A DNA stretch of 64,000 bases from Molanna angustata. Lineage: Eukaryota; Arthropoda; Insecta; Trichoptera; Molannidae. The notes under the pieces were generated by a model that saw nothing but the letters and a program-made list of their open reading frames with translations, did no database searches and was not told where the DNA came from. The stretch's first letter is position 1. Each line of letters starts with the position of its first letter. Positions 34,050 to 45,375 of the stretch are shown piece by piece. The stretch covers positions 12,877,107 through 12,941,106 of the forward strand of contig OY754968.1 of NCBI GenBank assembly GCA_963576475.1, given 5' to 3'. The position numbers were made by a program, and so were the translations under genes.

Positions 34050-34900
34050 TTATTTACGATTTTGTGAAGCGTTTTGTCAATTTGTCAACTCTTTCTGTTG
34101 CATATTCATCCTGTCAGATATTTTTGAGACAACCATTTATATTGAAAATGTTGTCTTTTGCTGAATGTAATATAAAAAATGATCTTCACATAATTTGCTC
34201 ATCTTCTGTAAGCCATTAGCATGATAAATCCTAGACTCATGTTTAATTAAATGTCAAACTATCATATTAATAGATAAAATAAAGTCTTGTAGGTACCTAC
34301 TGCTAAAATTCTACGAAGAGTAAAGAGAAACTTTAAAACAACTTTATCAAAATAAAAAAAAATAGATCAACTATTCAACGGTTATTTTTCTCCGATTAGG
34401 TCTCGTTGCAAATAAAGAAGTCGTGGTTAAATATCTGAATAATACGATCATGAATTTCCTGTGAAGGAACTTTCGTTGACGGTATTTTGAAATATTTGAT
34501 CAATCCAACCATAAATTTAAAGTTTTTAAAAGCAAATTCGTTCGAGTTATAAATCACTCTCGCGAGGTAAGATAATGTATTACAAAAAGTTAAACAGGTG
34601 CCAAAATTTTTATTTAAAAGAAGTTTTTGCGAAGGAAATATTTTTTTTTACGAATTGTTACATTATTGGCTTCTTATTAACAAATCTTTAAGAGTTGTTG
34701 ATCATACCTATATCTTTATCAGGAGTCAAGTTATTATCATTTGAACAAAAACTGAGATTGTTTATATCACATTGTTTCGTTTAATGTGATTTAGTGTTAC
34801 ATTTCAGTTAGCTTTAGACCATAAAAATATAATTTATTGAAAAATATGATTCACATTTTGACAGACAATGTGTATTAGAGATGCTTATATGTTAGTTTTA
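34050..34900. other. Intron, no feature seen
   Basis: AT-rich, no ORFs or repeat termini recognised. Confidence 0.4.
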
Positions 34901-34904
34901 ACTT

Positions 34905-35170
34905 TTTTTTTATTATTTACCTTTTATCACACCATATTTATGATGACAAGAGTAGATTACTGCTACCCAACTAGGAAATCCTGTTCTAGGGCTAGCAGTT
35001 TACAAATTTTACTGACAATTATATGTATTTATGAACCAGGTGATTGTTCCCGTTCCACACTAAATTTGTACACAATCTCAACTTTCTGCACTCACAATCA
35101 TTACCTCAACAAACATAATTTATGGGCTCACACAAAATAGATCAACCGTCCCAATATCCGCCATAATACC
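34905..35170 (-). repeat. Dispersed repeat family E, copy 2
   Basis: High-identity partner of 24621-24890, same orientation; ends at gtcccaatatccgccataat. Confidence 0.7.
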
Positions 35171-35839
35171 TGTCATTAATCCAATCTCTGACGCGATTTT
35201 TATTTCATAGACATAGAAAGACACTAGTTAACTATGTTGGTGTAATTAATATGAATCACATGGTTCCCAAATCAAATAAAATATTTTTATGTGTAACTCA
35301 AAGAGCAACGCAAGCACAATACGGCATAGTTACAAATGTTGTTAATAATTTTGTATGGTTAAATTTGGTATTGCTTCTGTGCCTTGCTAGCAAACATCGC
35401 GAAAATATAGTAATTCATTAATTTATTACATGTTATTGCATAGTCGTTAATATAACAGATCAAAAACTATGTTCAATTTAAAACAAATTTACTAACGAAA
35501 TTTTCCTAAGCAAAGCAGTCATTTCCGTTTATAACGTAAATAAACCCAGATTATATTATATTAATGACTAAACAAAGGCTATTGATTCTGGTAATATGTC
35601 GTTCATTTTATTTGTAAAACTGAAAATAAAAATGATTGACCTTTCTTAGAAAATAATTTTCCCAAAAAAATAAAAACTCTCTTACTATTACCAAAACTAT
35701 TGTAAATTTTTTTTTACGAAATATGTAATTACTTTGGACCGGAAAATTATAATATTATTTCGTTACTCCAACTAAGGCAGAAAAAAAGAAACTGAAGAGG
35801 AAAACACAGCGGATAATCAGCTCAGTTTAATCACACAAC

Positions 35840-36110
35840 ACATTGTCAGCTGAGTAATTTTATCAATTTATCAAAGGATTCGCGGTAACGTGGAGTTGTT
35901 TTTCTTCCCACTAGGGGCGATGCGAGAGATGGCTGAAAACTTTTTCCAGTCTTCATTGTGTCATAAACAATACCGAAAGGATTCACTACTTGTCTCTCTC
36001 CAACTTGTAGTCGTATTTCCCGAGCGGGAACGAGCGAGTCTCGCTCGGTACGCAAACTTCACAATTCACACTTTTCAATACCTCGGGCTTATTTGCGCCC
36101 TTTAAAATGA
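35840..36110. other. GC-richer island with short palindrome, unassigned
   Basis: Contains cgagcgagtctcgctcg, a 17-nt palindrome, next to cccgagcgggaa. Overlapping ORFs of about 70 codons on both strands have no motifs. It may be part of a transposon; no second copy is present in the window. Confidence 0.4.
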
Positions 36111-36429
36111 CAAACGATCACGCGATGAATGCGCAAAAGGTTCATTTTTCAGTTTCGTTCACAGTTCATTTCATAATCGTGAGAAACATGTTCATGTTGT
36201 GATTCAACCTCAGAACATGTAACTTTATACAACATATAGAGAGTTCTCTTTGAAGCAATTAACATTTGAGAAACTTTGTGGACTCGCGATGAATTCATTT
36301 ATTTTCTTCCTAATATCATTTCTTAATCTTCGCAGCCATATTATGTACATAGTTGTTGTCTTTTGTTTACAATCGAGTCTTCTCAACTTCTCTGAATTTC
36401 CTAATTTATGCATCGTCCGATTCTATAAC

Positions 36430-36960
36430 TTTATGAGAACGCGGCTTAAATAGGTGCGTATTTTTTTACATCAATTTCTCAACGGGTATCATGTAGAGAG
36501 TGCACACTGTGAGTTTCGTCGTGATGTGTTTGTATGTATGGCGTACAGCGTTCGGCGTACGGAATTATCCTTTTTGTGTCCTCTCTACAGCCCAAACAAT
36601 AAGTCCGATTGACTTCATATTGATAATATATATGTAAATTCCATAAATTCAGGGCTAATTAGTTTTCCATTCCCTTAATTTCTTCTCTATGATTTCATCT
36701 GTCCAAATTTTCAAAATGCTCTAACTGTCTGGAAAATCGAGTTTTTAGTAAACTGTTTGAAATTTCAACACAATAAAAATACATTCATCAAAAATGCATT
36801 CAAGGAATGTCAAAATTTAAAGAAAAAAATCTATAGTTTGCCATATCAATGTGAAATAAATTTCACATTAGTATGAAAAATGTATAATAATAGATGTAAA
36901 ATAGCTTCTGTAAAGGAAAATTGAGTGATCAACTTCATATTGATGTTGTCTCTATAGACA
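36430..36960. repeat. Repeat segment partly duplicated at 37290-37400 and 45780-45870
   Basis: atttctcaacgggtatcatg ... gtgagtttcgtcgtgatgtg matches aatttctcaacaaatattat ... gagtttagtgacaatg at 37305-37365. tctctatgatttcatctgtc near 36690 matches tctctatgatttcatctatc near 45795. These look like pieces of the C/H element group. Confidence 0.5.
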
Positions 36961-37059
36961 AGTGTATTTTTTACTCTCCACTTCTGTCTTCCTCAAGGGG
37001 TAGGCTTTATGTCCAATTCTGATTCGTCTAAATTTATCCGTCTGAATTTTAGTACATGA

Positions 37060-37290
37060 GAAATGTAAAAAGGGTGCTAGCATTTATACGGGACTCATTA
37101 CGTCACACCGCGCGAACAAAATCCTTTTATGCATGGTCGCCCGTTAGTTACAGACGTTTTCGTACTCTGAAACGAATCAGAATAGGACATAGTGAGAACC
37201 GAACACCGCATTCTTCTATCTTGACACATACAACATACATCGCCTCATCAACATTGATAGGTACACTGTCATATACATACTCAATTTGCT
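37060..37290 (-). mobile_element. Short LINE 3' tail fragment, minus strand
   Basis: gtgagaaccgaacaccgcat then cttgacacatacaacataca, cgcctcatcaacattgatag matches the 3' coding tail of the family ending at 58830 and 32945 (minus). Confidence 0.5.
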
Positions 37291-37364
37291 AGCAATGCAA
37301 TTTTACTTAAAATTTCTCAACAAATATTATGTAGAAAATAAATACTATGAGTTTAGTGACAATG

Positions 37365-37560
37365 TTTTTTGTGTGTATGGTGTAATGTGAAAACTTTTGT
37401 CCTCTGGGAATTTTATGTTTGTTTAAGAATCTGATAGATATGTACTTCATAAAAACGGATTTAGAGATTGTCTATCTTTCAAGAAAAAAAAATGAACTCT
37501 TACTATGGTGTGAGGAGTTTAGTGTTGGCCTCAACTCACTCGTTTTTTCATTCGATTGAA
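37365..37560 (+). repeat. Dispersed repeat family H, copy 2
   Basis: Matches 28380-28585 along its length, ending gtgttggcctcaactcactc gttttt. Confidence 0.65.
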
Positions 37561-38147
37561 CCAAATTATATATTTTTACATTAAAGCTTTGTTTTTACTA
37601 TATTTCTCGTCAACCTTTTACTATACAAGTGATCAATTACTTTAAAATATATTCTTCATTTTGCTCAAGACAACGTGCGCAAAAACTTGAAACTCTTTTC
37701 CTGCACCACGTATTTCAGTCTTTAAAAAGAAAATGATTGTTGAAGGATTGAGACTTTTGTACGTGACGTTGTTTGTTAACACAAGTCAAAGCATCTAAAA
37801 ATACATCTAAAATTCATTGAACATGTTTTTTCCTACTTCCCTAAAATTAAAATTCGTTTCTACTGTTGCTGAGTTGACATTAATTTGACAAATAATTTGA
37901 AGGCATTTCTTTAAAAGATTAAAAAAATATGAAAGGAGATGTAATTTCATTTTAAAGTTGTAATTTCAACAAAAGTTGGCACTTTATTATGAAAAGAAGA
38001 AATTAACTATTGACATATCCTAAATCAACATCAAGGCGGAAAATTCGTAGAAGGAATCCTTTGAGATTTTTTTAACGCGTATTTGATAAACGTTCCTATT
38101 TATTTGAGATAACAAGACTATGAATATAGATATTAAAGTATACTTAC

Positions 38148-38233
38148 TTTTCTTTTTACTGTTAGAGGCTCTCTTTGTAGCGCCCAAGAGCTGAGCCCAG
38201 AACCACTAAATAATATCACTCTCTGAAGTAATT
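38148..38233 (-). CDS. Nlg: Neuroligin exon after the nucleophile elbow
   Basis: This 86-bp exon follows tttgcag and precedes gtaagta. It enters in phase 1 (AA completes Glu with the G of the previous exon) and exits in phase 0. The peptide is ELLQRVILFSGSGLSSWAL followed by QREPLTVKRK. It matches the family pattern in which the elbow helix leads to a strand ending in SGS, then SxWAL. It is separated from the preceding exon by a 21.5-kb intron and from the next by 5.4 kb. There is no long ORF here because the exon is short; it was found by frame and motif continuity. Confidence 0.9.
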
Positions 38234-38410
38234 CTGCAAAGGAAAAAAAAACACAAATTAAAATAAGCATACTTTTTTATCTTTCATAATTAGATAAAGT
38301 TTTTAAGCAGACTTAATTTATGCGTAAATATATGACTAATATAAAGGGTTATGATTATTATAATTAAATAAAATCTCTTAGTTACTAACCACGTTGAGTT
38401 TATTTATATG

Positions 38411-38453
38411 TCAACTAGTTTCGGAGACGTAACCGCTCCTTCGTCCGGACAAA
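38411..38453 (-). ncRNA. Hammerhead-like motif, left arm
   Basis: Same sequence as the right-arm motif, read on the minus strand: CGGACGA box (U4 replaced by G), stem II GGAG/CTCC, GAAA, palindromic stem III ACTAGT, cleavage-site base T, stem I TGTC/GACA. Confidence 0.5.
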
Positions 38454-38595
38454 CTAATACTAAACTTAGATACTAATATTTTTCCTTTGACAACCTCTGC
38501 TTTCAATAATGTAAGCTCCGCCCATCAACTTTCCGATACATAATTTAGGCACACGGGTCACATTATGTACATAGTATCTAAGTTTAGTATAAGTT

Positions 38596-38638
38596 TGTCC
38601 GGACGAAGGAGCGGTTACGTCTCCGAAACTAGTTGACA
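38596..38638 (+). ncRNA. Hammerhead-like motif, right arm
   Basis: Stem I TGTC/GACA; CGGACGA (one change from CUGANGA); extra A; stem II GGAG/CTCC with a 9-nt loop; GAAA intact; stem III ACTAGT self-complementary; cleavage-site base T. Confidence 0.55.
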
Positions 38639-38689
38639 TATAAATATACTCAACGTGGTTAAAAACTAAGAGATTTTATTTAATTATAT

Positions 38690-39635
38690 TAGTTAAAATG
38701 TGCCACAAAGCAATAGCAGTAAAGTATAAAGGTTATGATTATACCCACAAATGTCTCTAAATAATCTTACGTGTAACGTGGCGTAAGAGCTCATTGAATC
38801 AAATGTTTTGCATTCGTAAATGTCAAACGGATTCATGTGTTTCGCCAGATTGAATATGTTGTGAAGCACATATCGCAAATTTAAAAAAAAATGGTAAAAT
38901 GAGAATCAAAATTTCATCTGCTAAACTAGACAGCGCCTATCTCGTGACTCCCATATCCCGCCATTACAGAGGTTTTATAAAAAAGCGTTTTGTTTCTCCA
39001 GCTGAGGCGAGTTATGTAAAAAAGGAAAACGTATTAGCATTTCACTTAAAGGACTAGCTTCACTCTTGTTTTTCTTTCCCTTTTTCTTCCACCAGATCGT
39101 GGAAGCCTTTATGGTTTACGGCCCTTGCCTCGAACGCTATGGAGATTGGGGTGAATGTGTGGTGATCTAGGCAAAGCCGATTATTATTTACGCACGTGAG
39201 AATTTACCTTATGTAGATACATGCGAGAAGGTGTAAGATAACACGTTATTACCTCTATTAAGCTAAATTGCCTTTGTTTGTTTGCTGAAAAACTAATCCT
39301 TAAGATGCAATAAGAGATATTGCATTTTTACTTTTACACCGTACCATGGTAACCGCATTTCACGTCAGGAACATTATTTGTATTGCACTGGATTTCGAAA
39401 GTACAAATGAAATTCTTTCTCTCTTGAAACGGCAAAATATTTGGTGTCCGCGATATTTCAATCGCCAAATTCCGCAAATGTTTTAAAAACATCGTTACAA
39501 ACCGAAATCATCATTGCTTTTTCTATTTGCTAACAGTTTTTGAAAAGAAGTTTTCGTATAATTAAACCCAAATATACCAACTCATATTTTTCAGGCATTA
39601 ACAACAATTGATGATTCAAATCACTCATAATTAAT
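38690..39635. other. Intron, no feature seen
   Basis: Moderately AT-rich; a GC-richer patch at 39100-39180 lacks motifs. Confidence 0.35.
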
Positions 39636-39639
39636 ATAG

Positions 39640-40205
39640 ATAGGAACATTGATAAGGAGATTGAAAGAAGAGTTATGGCAGGGACCAGGAGTGAACGTAG
39701 CATTAAAATCAGTTATGAATGATCGCAACATATCAAAGGATGCTAAAGTTGCCATTCATAATGCTATCTTAGTGCCAACCTTGACGTATACAAGTGAAAA
39801 CTGGACATGGCAGAAGTCGCACAAAAGCAGAATTAATTCGAATGAGATCGGTAAGAAGAAACTGTAATAGAACGATGTTTCACAGGATTAGAAATGAGAA
39901 TATAAGAAAATAATGTAAGATGAAGAAAGATGTTATTAATAGACTGAAATTGGAACGCATGACGAAGAAAATATACATTGCGGACAGGAATGAAATGAGA
40001 GATCGAGGTGGCCCCAAGAAAGGGATGGCACGTCCATGTGAACGGTATTTTGAAAGACGGAAATGTTAGAAGCGTGAACAACAGTCGAACATGTATAAAA
40101 ATATGTATGAATGTTGACGAGGCGATGAATGTGTCAAGATAGAAATATGTATTCGATTATCTTCGCCTTCCCCGCGAGGGACATGGCGTGATAGTAGATA
40201 CTTAA
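39640..40205 (+). mobile_element. LINE 3' fragment, degenerate
   Basis: The frame at 39649-39867 contains ELWQGPGVNVALKSVMNDRN, AIHNAILVPTLTYTSENWTW. Frameshifted remnants follow (GGPKKGWHVHVNGILKDG-like sequence near 40010-40070). It ends cgcgagggacatggcgtgat. Same family as 33379-33800. Confidence 0.7.
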
Positions 40206-40614
40206 TAAATCAGTCCTGAGGAAAAACAAACGGATATCTAACAGCTCCTGCAATTAAATCTTATTTACCTATGCTTTAGTTCAATACATTCTCGCTAAAC
40301 AATTTTATCAATTTAGACTTATGGTTCATAACGAATTCTGTCTGCAGGACGTGCAAATATGTTGTTTTCTGAAAATGAAGAGCTTTAGAAAAAAACAAAC
40401 ATTTAGTATTTGAGTCACATAACACAATGGAGAGAGAGAAATGTTAGAAAGGTTAATAGTTGTTGTTGACAATACATGAGAAAGTCCTTCGAATATTCGC
40501 CTGTGTAGGCCAACAACATAATGTTCTTCATTTTTAAATGTTGCTGAATATTTTTCACAGATATTTGAGATTCCTCATTTTTGTATATGTATACCTACCT
40601 AATCAAAAATCCAT

Positions 40615-41350
40615 GTGATACTTATTTATTTATTTATTTTTTACATTTTATTATTAGACATAAAACAGCGTAAGTAACATAACAAGAATTATAACAACAA
40701 AATATATTAGTACATTGACAAAGTAGGTGCAGTTTTACATGTAAATTTGTCCGAGATGTACGCTGTATAAAAAATATTGACACGTTGGACGCCCAACTAG
40801 TAACTTATTTATTGATTTTGTACTACAATGTTACCGTCTTACTTATCGAACCTGACTATCAATAGCGTGATTAACGAAAAAGTTTACTTATAAACCGTGA
40901 CTATCTTTATTGCACCTTTATTTCATAGATGTCAAGTTCGGACAGGTCGAGAGGTTGTTTAACGCTTGACTAACGTGTCGTACCAAGTATTTCAAAATGG
41001 CGGATCTTTCACAAATAATCCGACGCATATTTGAAATTGACAGAAAAATTTAATACAATATTAAAATTTCCGGTTTTCCTTGTTATTTTTCATCGCAATC
41101 GTGTTCAAATTGACTCAACACGGTGTTTAATTTCATGTTTCGATGTCAGTTATCCAAAAATTACATGCATTTATATATTTTTTGACATCTGTGAAGCCAA
41201 TGCGGCCATATGAATAAAATAAATGAGGGTGTTCGTAAACAATTCGGTGAACTAGTTAGTCACATCTTAGTATACGTTTATAAGTAAGATTTTTTAATAC
41301 CGAACTTAAATATTTAGTCGTGCTTATCTAGTTGCACGTTTAGTAAGCTG
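40615..41350. repeat. A-rich LINE-like tail (minus) and possible foldback element
   Basis: The plus start (tattta)n then tacattttattattagacat resembles a minus-strand LINE 3' UTR with a (TAAA)n tail. Around 40890-40910 and 41275-41290, acttataaac and gtttataagt are inverse, and the middle holds gtcaagttcggacaggtcga; termini could not be fixed. Confidence 0.4.
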
Positions 41351-41445
41351 TTAACGAAATCTAATAATATTTATTTATTTATTTTTATTTATTTCTATCC
41401 AAAAATATACAGTATATATGAGATACAAAATATCTTAAGATGGAT

Positions 41446-41635
41446 GGGTGGATGGCAGAGCGGTTAGCGCGCTGGGTTAGTAATCCAGTGGTCGCGAGTT
41501 CGAATCCTGCCTCGACCGATCTCGTTCACCTATAGGACAAGCATTTATGCTTAGTTTAGGGAACGTAGGAAGATGTATATGTACTTGTTTAACAAGGACA
41601 TATTCATTTTTTATTTAAAAAAAAAAAAAAAAAAT
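41446..41635 (+). mobile_element. tRNA-Thr-derived SINE, family A, copy 2, with poly-A tail
   Basis: A box tggcagagcggttagcgcgc; anticodon stem CTGGG/TCCAG with loop TTAGTAA (AGT, Thr); B box GAGTTCGAATCC. The T-stem and acceptor stem no longer pair fully, so it is not a working tRNA. The body (tcgttcacctataggacaag, catttatgcttag) is shared with 22236-22390 and 53830-53960. It ends in about 18 A at 41617-41634. It is the best-preserved copy. Confidence 0.85.
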
Positions 41636-41639
41636 ATAA

Positions 41640-42350
41640 GCTTATTCATACATAGTTAACATACAATGTAAATATAAGTTATCTCATTTCAATAAATATC
41701 AATTTACCACTTCACTGGTGCTTACATAGTTTAAGCCATATCTTTTAATAAGTAAGACTGTTAGTAAAGTTGTAGTAAATTGATAATAATTTGCATTTAT
41801 TATCCCCCTTTTTAAATCCTCTTCCTCAAAAGAATAAACAGGTGGTCACGAAAATTATATTTTATTTTGGAAAACATAACTAAGTAGATGGTTTTAAAAA
41901 CTGTTTAAAACATCTGTAGAATTCAAAATGAGTACCTACCTGTGTGATATTTCAATTTTTAGAAATATGTTTTTCTAAAAAGGGAATCATGATAAGCAAT
42001 TTATTTATATTTTCACTTAAATAAATGCAGATGATTATAATATATATGGATCAAGTTAATAAATGAACAGCCTTCAGTTTAAAGGGAAGAAATATATCTT
42101 TGGATATGAATATACAGTAGGGTTTGATATGTATGTAAGAAAGAGAGAGTGAGTGAGATAAAGAGTGTATGAAGCCCGCATACATTTTATCTAGATTTGT
42201 ATTCTACTGCTCGTTTATTCTCAACACGTGTCAAATTTATCAATGCCTCACAAAATTAAATTCCACGTAAAAGTTCGACGTGGTAGATCAATTATAATAT
42301 ATTTCATATGATTACGTCACTTAAACAATACTATTGGATTTATTTATATT
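41640..42350. other. Intron, no feature seen
   Basis: AT-rich sequence without supported features. Confidence 0.4.
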
Positions 42351-42354
42351 ATAT

Positions 42355-42750
42355 ATTTTTTACTATACGATGTATGATAGAATAAGAAATGAGGATATTA
42401 GACGAGAATGTATGATTGAAAGAAATATCGTTAGTAAGATGAAAATAAATTTCCCTAAGGTGGTTCGGCCACATAAAAAAAATGAGTGATGACTGTCTGA
42501 CAAAAAAGTATACAAGGCTGATAAAAGAGGAACGAAAAGAAGAGGTCGGCCAAGAAAAAGTTGGCACGATCACATAAATGGGATTTTGAAAGATGGTGAT
42601 GTTAGAAGTAAGAATAATAGAAGAGCGTGTATGAGACGATGTATGGACGTGAATGAAGCGAGTAATGTATGTCAAGGGAGAGGAGTCTGGCGTTCGGTTC
42701 TCTCTGCCTACTCCAAATAGGGAAATGGCGTGATGGTATGGTATGGTATG
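42355..42750 (+). mobile_element. LINE 3' fragment, degenerate, ending in (tatgg)n
   Basis: tgtatgatagaataagaaat ... ggtcggccaagaaaaagttg ... agagcgtgtatgagacgatg ... ggcgttcggttctctctgcc follows the same order as 33400-33790. It ends in a short tggtatggtatggtatg tandem tail. Confidence 0.7.
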
Positions 42751-42757
42751 ATACTAC

Positions 42758-43617
42758 CCCAAGGGGATATAGCGGAAAGTTTTTAATTCGAAATTTTTTA
42801 CGTTATTTTTTTATTTGCAGATTACCACGTAATCAGTAACTATTGGAACTAAATTATGAACGTTCTAAAATTGTAGATATTAGATTTACGGTCTTATTTC
42901 AGCGTTATAAAATATAAACTTGGACTAAATAGAATAAGAACGTACCTTTATTGGCCGGAAAGTTCTTTAAAAGTTACTGAATCAAACGTATTATGAATAA
43001 TTATGAAAATTATGAAATTTTCATCATTTTCGTAATTATTCAAAATACGTCTGATTCAATAACTTTTTAAGAACGTTCCGGCAAAAATAGGTACGTTCCT
43101 ATTCCCTTTAGTCCAAGTTGATATTTTATAACGCTGAAATAAGACCGTAAATTTAAAATCTACAATTTTAGTACGTTCCTATTTTAGTTACAATAGTTAC
43201 TGAATAGGGGGTACTGACATTGTATTCTGAAAGTTTCATTACAATGTGTTTATTCTGCTTTATAGATTATAGACTAAAGTAATAATTCGATTCTTTTCAA
43301 AGTTTTCAAATTTTTATACCTTATACTTGCTAGGGCTCCATTACATTTTGAAGAATAAGTAGTGCTTCTCAATTTTTTGACTGTCAAATATATAAAAGTG
43401 ACCCCTAGCTCAGAAACTCGAAATTTTATATTTTTACTTTCGATCTACTGAAAAGGCACCGAAGACTTAATAAAATGGCGTTGAAGAATTATCAAGTTTT
43501 CATGATAAATTATTTAAATAAAAAATTATTAAACAAACTCATATCATGAATATGCTGAAAATTTGTGGAGTGACTTGGTAGTGATGAGTTTAGCGTTGGA
43601 AACAACCCACTTGTTTT
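42758..43617 (-). repeat. Dispersed repeat family C, reverse copy interrupted by a foldback MITE
   Basis: Outer parts 42758-42833 and 43203-43617 match the reverse complement of 10526-11060 in order: hairpin end ccccaaggggatatag, attctgaaagtttcatt, then gagtgac..gagtttagcgttgg. The 369-bp insert splits it. Confidence 0.75.
42834..43202. mobile_element. Long foldback MITE nested in family C
   Basis: Almost the whole 369 bp is one inverted repeat with arms of about 184 bp and no real loop (centre near 43018). Ends are CAGTAACTATTG. Arms differ by scattered substitutions only. Flanks aat on both sides may be the target duplication. Confidence 0.85.
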
Positions 43618-43659
43618 TACATGGCTACGTCAAGGACATCAGCTTTTAGGATTTGGTTT

Positions 43660-43990
43660 TATTATACTCTTCCGAAGAAGCGCACTGCGTAGCGTTGTGG
43701 AGGGGAATCTGCTCAGGATTAAAAGGTTAAGGATTACCTACTGTGAACGGGTGTTGAGATTGAGAAGCGTGGAAGGTAGGTATTAGATCCAGAGGTCGCT
43801 CACCGTACTCCGCTCACCGCATGGATTGACCTTGGTAAATCCTCCGCAGGATATTTAGGTACTAATTGAAGCCCTTCGGTAAACCCGAGATAGTACCACT
43901 TGGAGGCAGAGCATTCATTAAATATTAGAGAAAGTTTTGCCGTGATTCACAGTCATGAGGCCAAGAGGAAGAAAATGAAGAACTACGGTA
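43660..43990 (+). mobile_element. Repeat copy (reverse of 4590-4755) next to an RTE-like LINE tail
   Basis: 43660-43735 matches the reverse complement of 4590-4755. 43745-43985 on the plus strand gives LRSVEGR, RSRGRSP-like pieces near 43760-43810 and gtgattcacagtcatgaggc, agaggaagaaaatgaagaac, the terminal pattern also seen after 6090 in the longer LINE copy. Confidence 0.5.
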
Positions 43991-43994
43991 TATA

Positions 43995-44670
43995 ATTTAA
44001 ACATGGGGTCTTGTATGGGGGGATTGTGATAAGACTCGTCACAAAAACTTGACAAGTTATAGGGTAGGTATCACAATAATTTTATCTCATATTAAGCCGT
44101 AGCACAATTCGCTCATACTAAATCCTTATAAATGGCACGTAGTGAATTTAAAATCCTATTTAAAAAATGTTACACAGTTATCTCGTAGTAGTTTTTTGAT
44201 ATTTTTACCTTACTTCGTAAAAAAAACCCTGTGGATATTGGATAAGTAAATATAAGACTGGTGGATGCATTTAGTTGGATATCGACACGTCTCTTAGGTG
44301 TATTTCAGTATTTCTCAATACAAGTGAACGATATTCTGCCGTTGAGAATACTAAACCGATATCATATACATATGGATGTATGTTGCGGTGAACCCAACGC
44401 TTAGTTTCCACATTGTACCTTTACCACCTACTAATGACATCTAGGTGTTTGTCCAGTAAGTATATACGTACCTTTATAATAAAACATATTTGTCGGAAAA
44501 GAAACCTAAAACAACAGTCAAAATAGTCTCAATACACAACTTCGTGCAAATACTTGTAAAATTATTTATAGTTATCAATTACATAATTCTGAATTCTTCA
44601 TTATCTTCTTACGATTTCTCATTCCTGGGATAAGTAAGCCTTTTCTATCGCTGTTGTTTCTTATATAAAA
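43995..44670. other. Intron, no feature seen
   Basis: AT-rich without supported features. Confidence 0.4.
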
Positions 44671-44676
44671 CGAGTT

Positions 44677-45213
44677 GGTTGTTGTTTTCTCACTACACGC
44701 AGCATTCAAATTTTGTAAGAAAAATTTCCAGCATTTTCATGAAAAGAGTTGATTTATTATTTTTTGTCTTAAATAATTTAGAATGAAAACTTGACAATTC
44801 TTCAGTGCCAATTTATGAAAGTAAGTGCCTTTTCAGAAATTTGAAAAAAAATATCAAAATTCAAGTTTCTGACAGATGAAAGAAATGAAAAGCACTGATC
44901 AGATATCCTTCAAAATCTAGTGAGGTCTAAACGAGTATTGGATATATGTACATAGAAATTCGCAAAATCGATATTAAATTCGCAAAATGGAATGAGCACT
45001 TAAGTATCTAATCAATGAAGTAAAATAAACACGTGGTACATATTAGGTACCTACTTAGCACATAGCATACACACACATATACATTGTGATGAAACTTTCA
45101 GAATACAATCTCAGCATGATACTTGTTGATAATCTGCATTAAAAAATATCCTTAAAAAATGCGAATTCATAACTCATCCTCACTACATCCCCTCGGGGTA
45201 GGGAGGAGTAAAA
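44677..45213 (+). repeat. Dispersed repeat family C, near full-length copy
   Basis: Same order of blocks as 10526-11060, from aaaacgagttggttgttg to cccctcggggtagggaggag. A cacaca insertion occurs near 45060-45080. Confidence 0.7.
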
Positions 45214-45258
45214 AATAAATTGAAGAGTACTAACTTAAATTACTTGAAACTATAATTA

Positions 45259-45375
45259 GGACCGTATTTATAAACCATTATCAGTGCTCGAGTCAATACT
45301 TAGCACATCGAAATGTATGGAATTTATCATGCTAAGCATTGAGAAAAATCTGAGTACGTTTTATAAATTCGGGCC
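45259..45375. mobile_element. Short MITE with ggaccgtatttataaa terminal inverted repeats
   Basis: Left end TTAGGACCGTATTTATAAA and right end TTTATAAATTCGGGCCTAA are inverse with two mismatches; inside, tacttagcac and gctaagcatt are also inverse. About 117 bp. Confidence 0.65.

Larger units (their letters stand above)
38361..38686. mobile_element. Foldback element with 115-bp arms, each carrying a hammerhead-like motif
   Basis: Arms 38361-38475 and 38572-38686 are near-identical inverted repeats around a 96-bp unique centre. Each arm contains cggacgaaggagcggttacg and ctccgaaactagttgac. The ends read taattaaataaaatctctta. It is consistent with two PLE-type 3' ends in inverted orientation. Confidence 0.8.

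Noticed and set aside
38693..38878. Minus-strand ORF just past the foldback as another neuroligin exon
   Set aside because: No similarity to the family and no place for it between exons that already join in phase.
41446..41520. Candidate functional tRNA-Thr gene
   Set aside because: The anticodon arm and B box are fine, but the T stem and acceptor stem do not pair, a shared non-tRNA body and poly-A tail follow, and related copies exist. It is a SINE.
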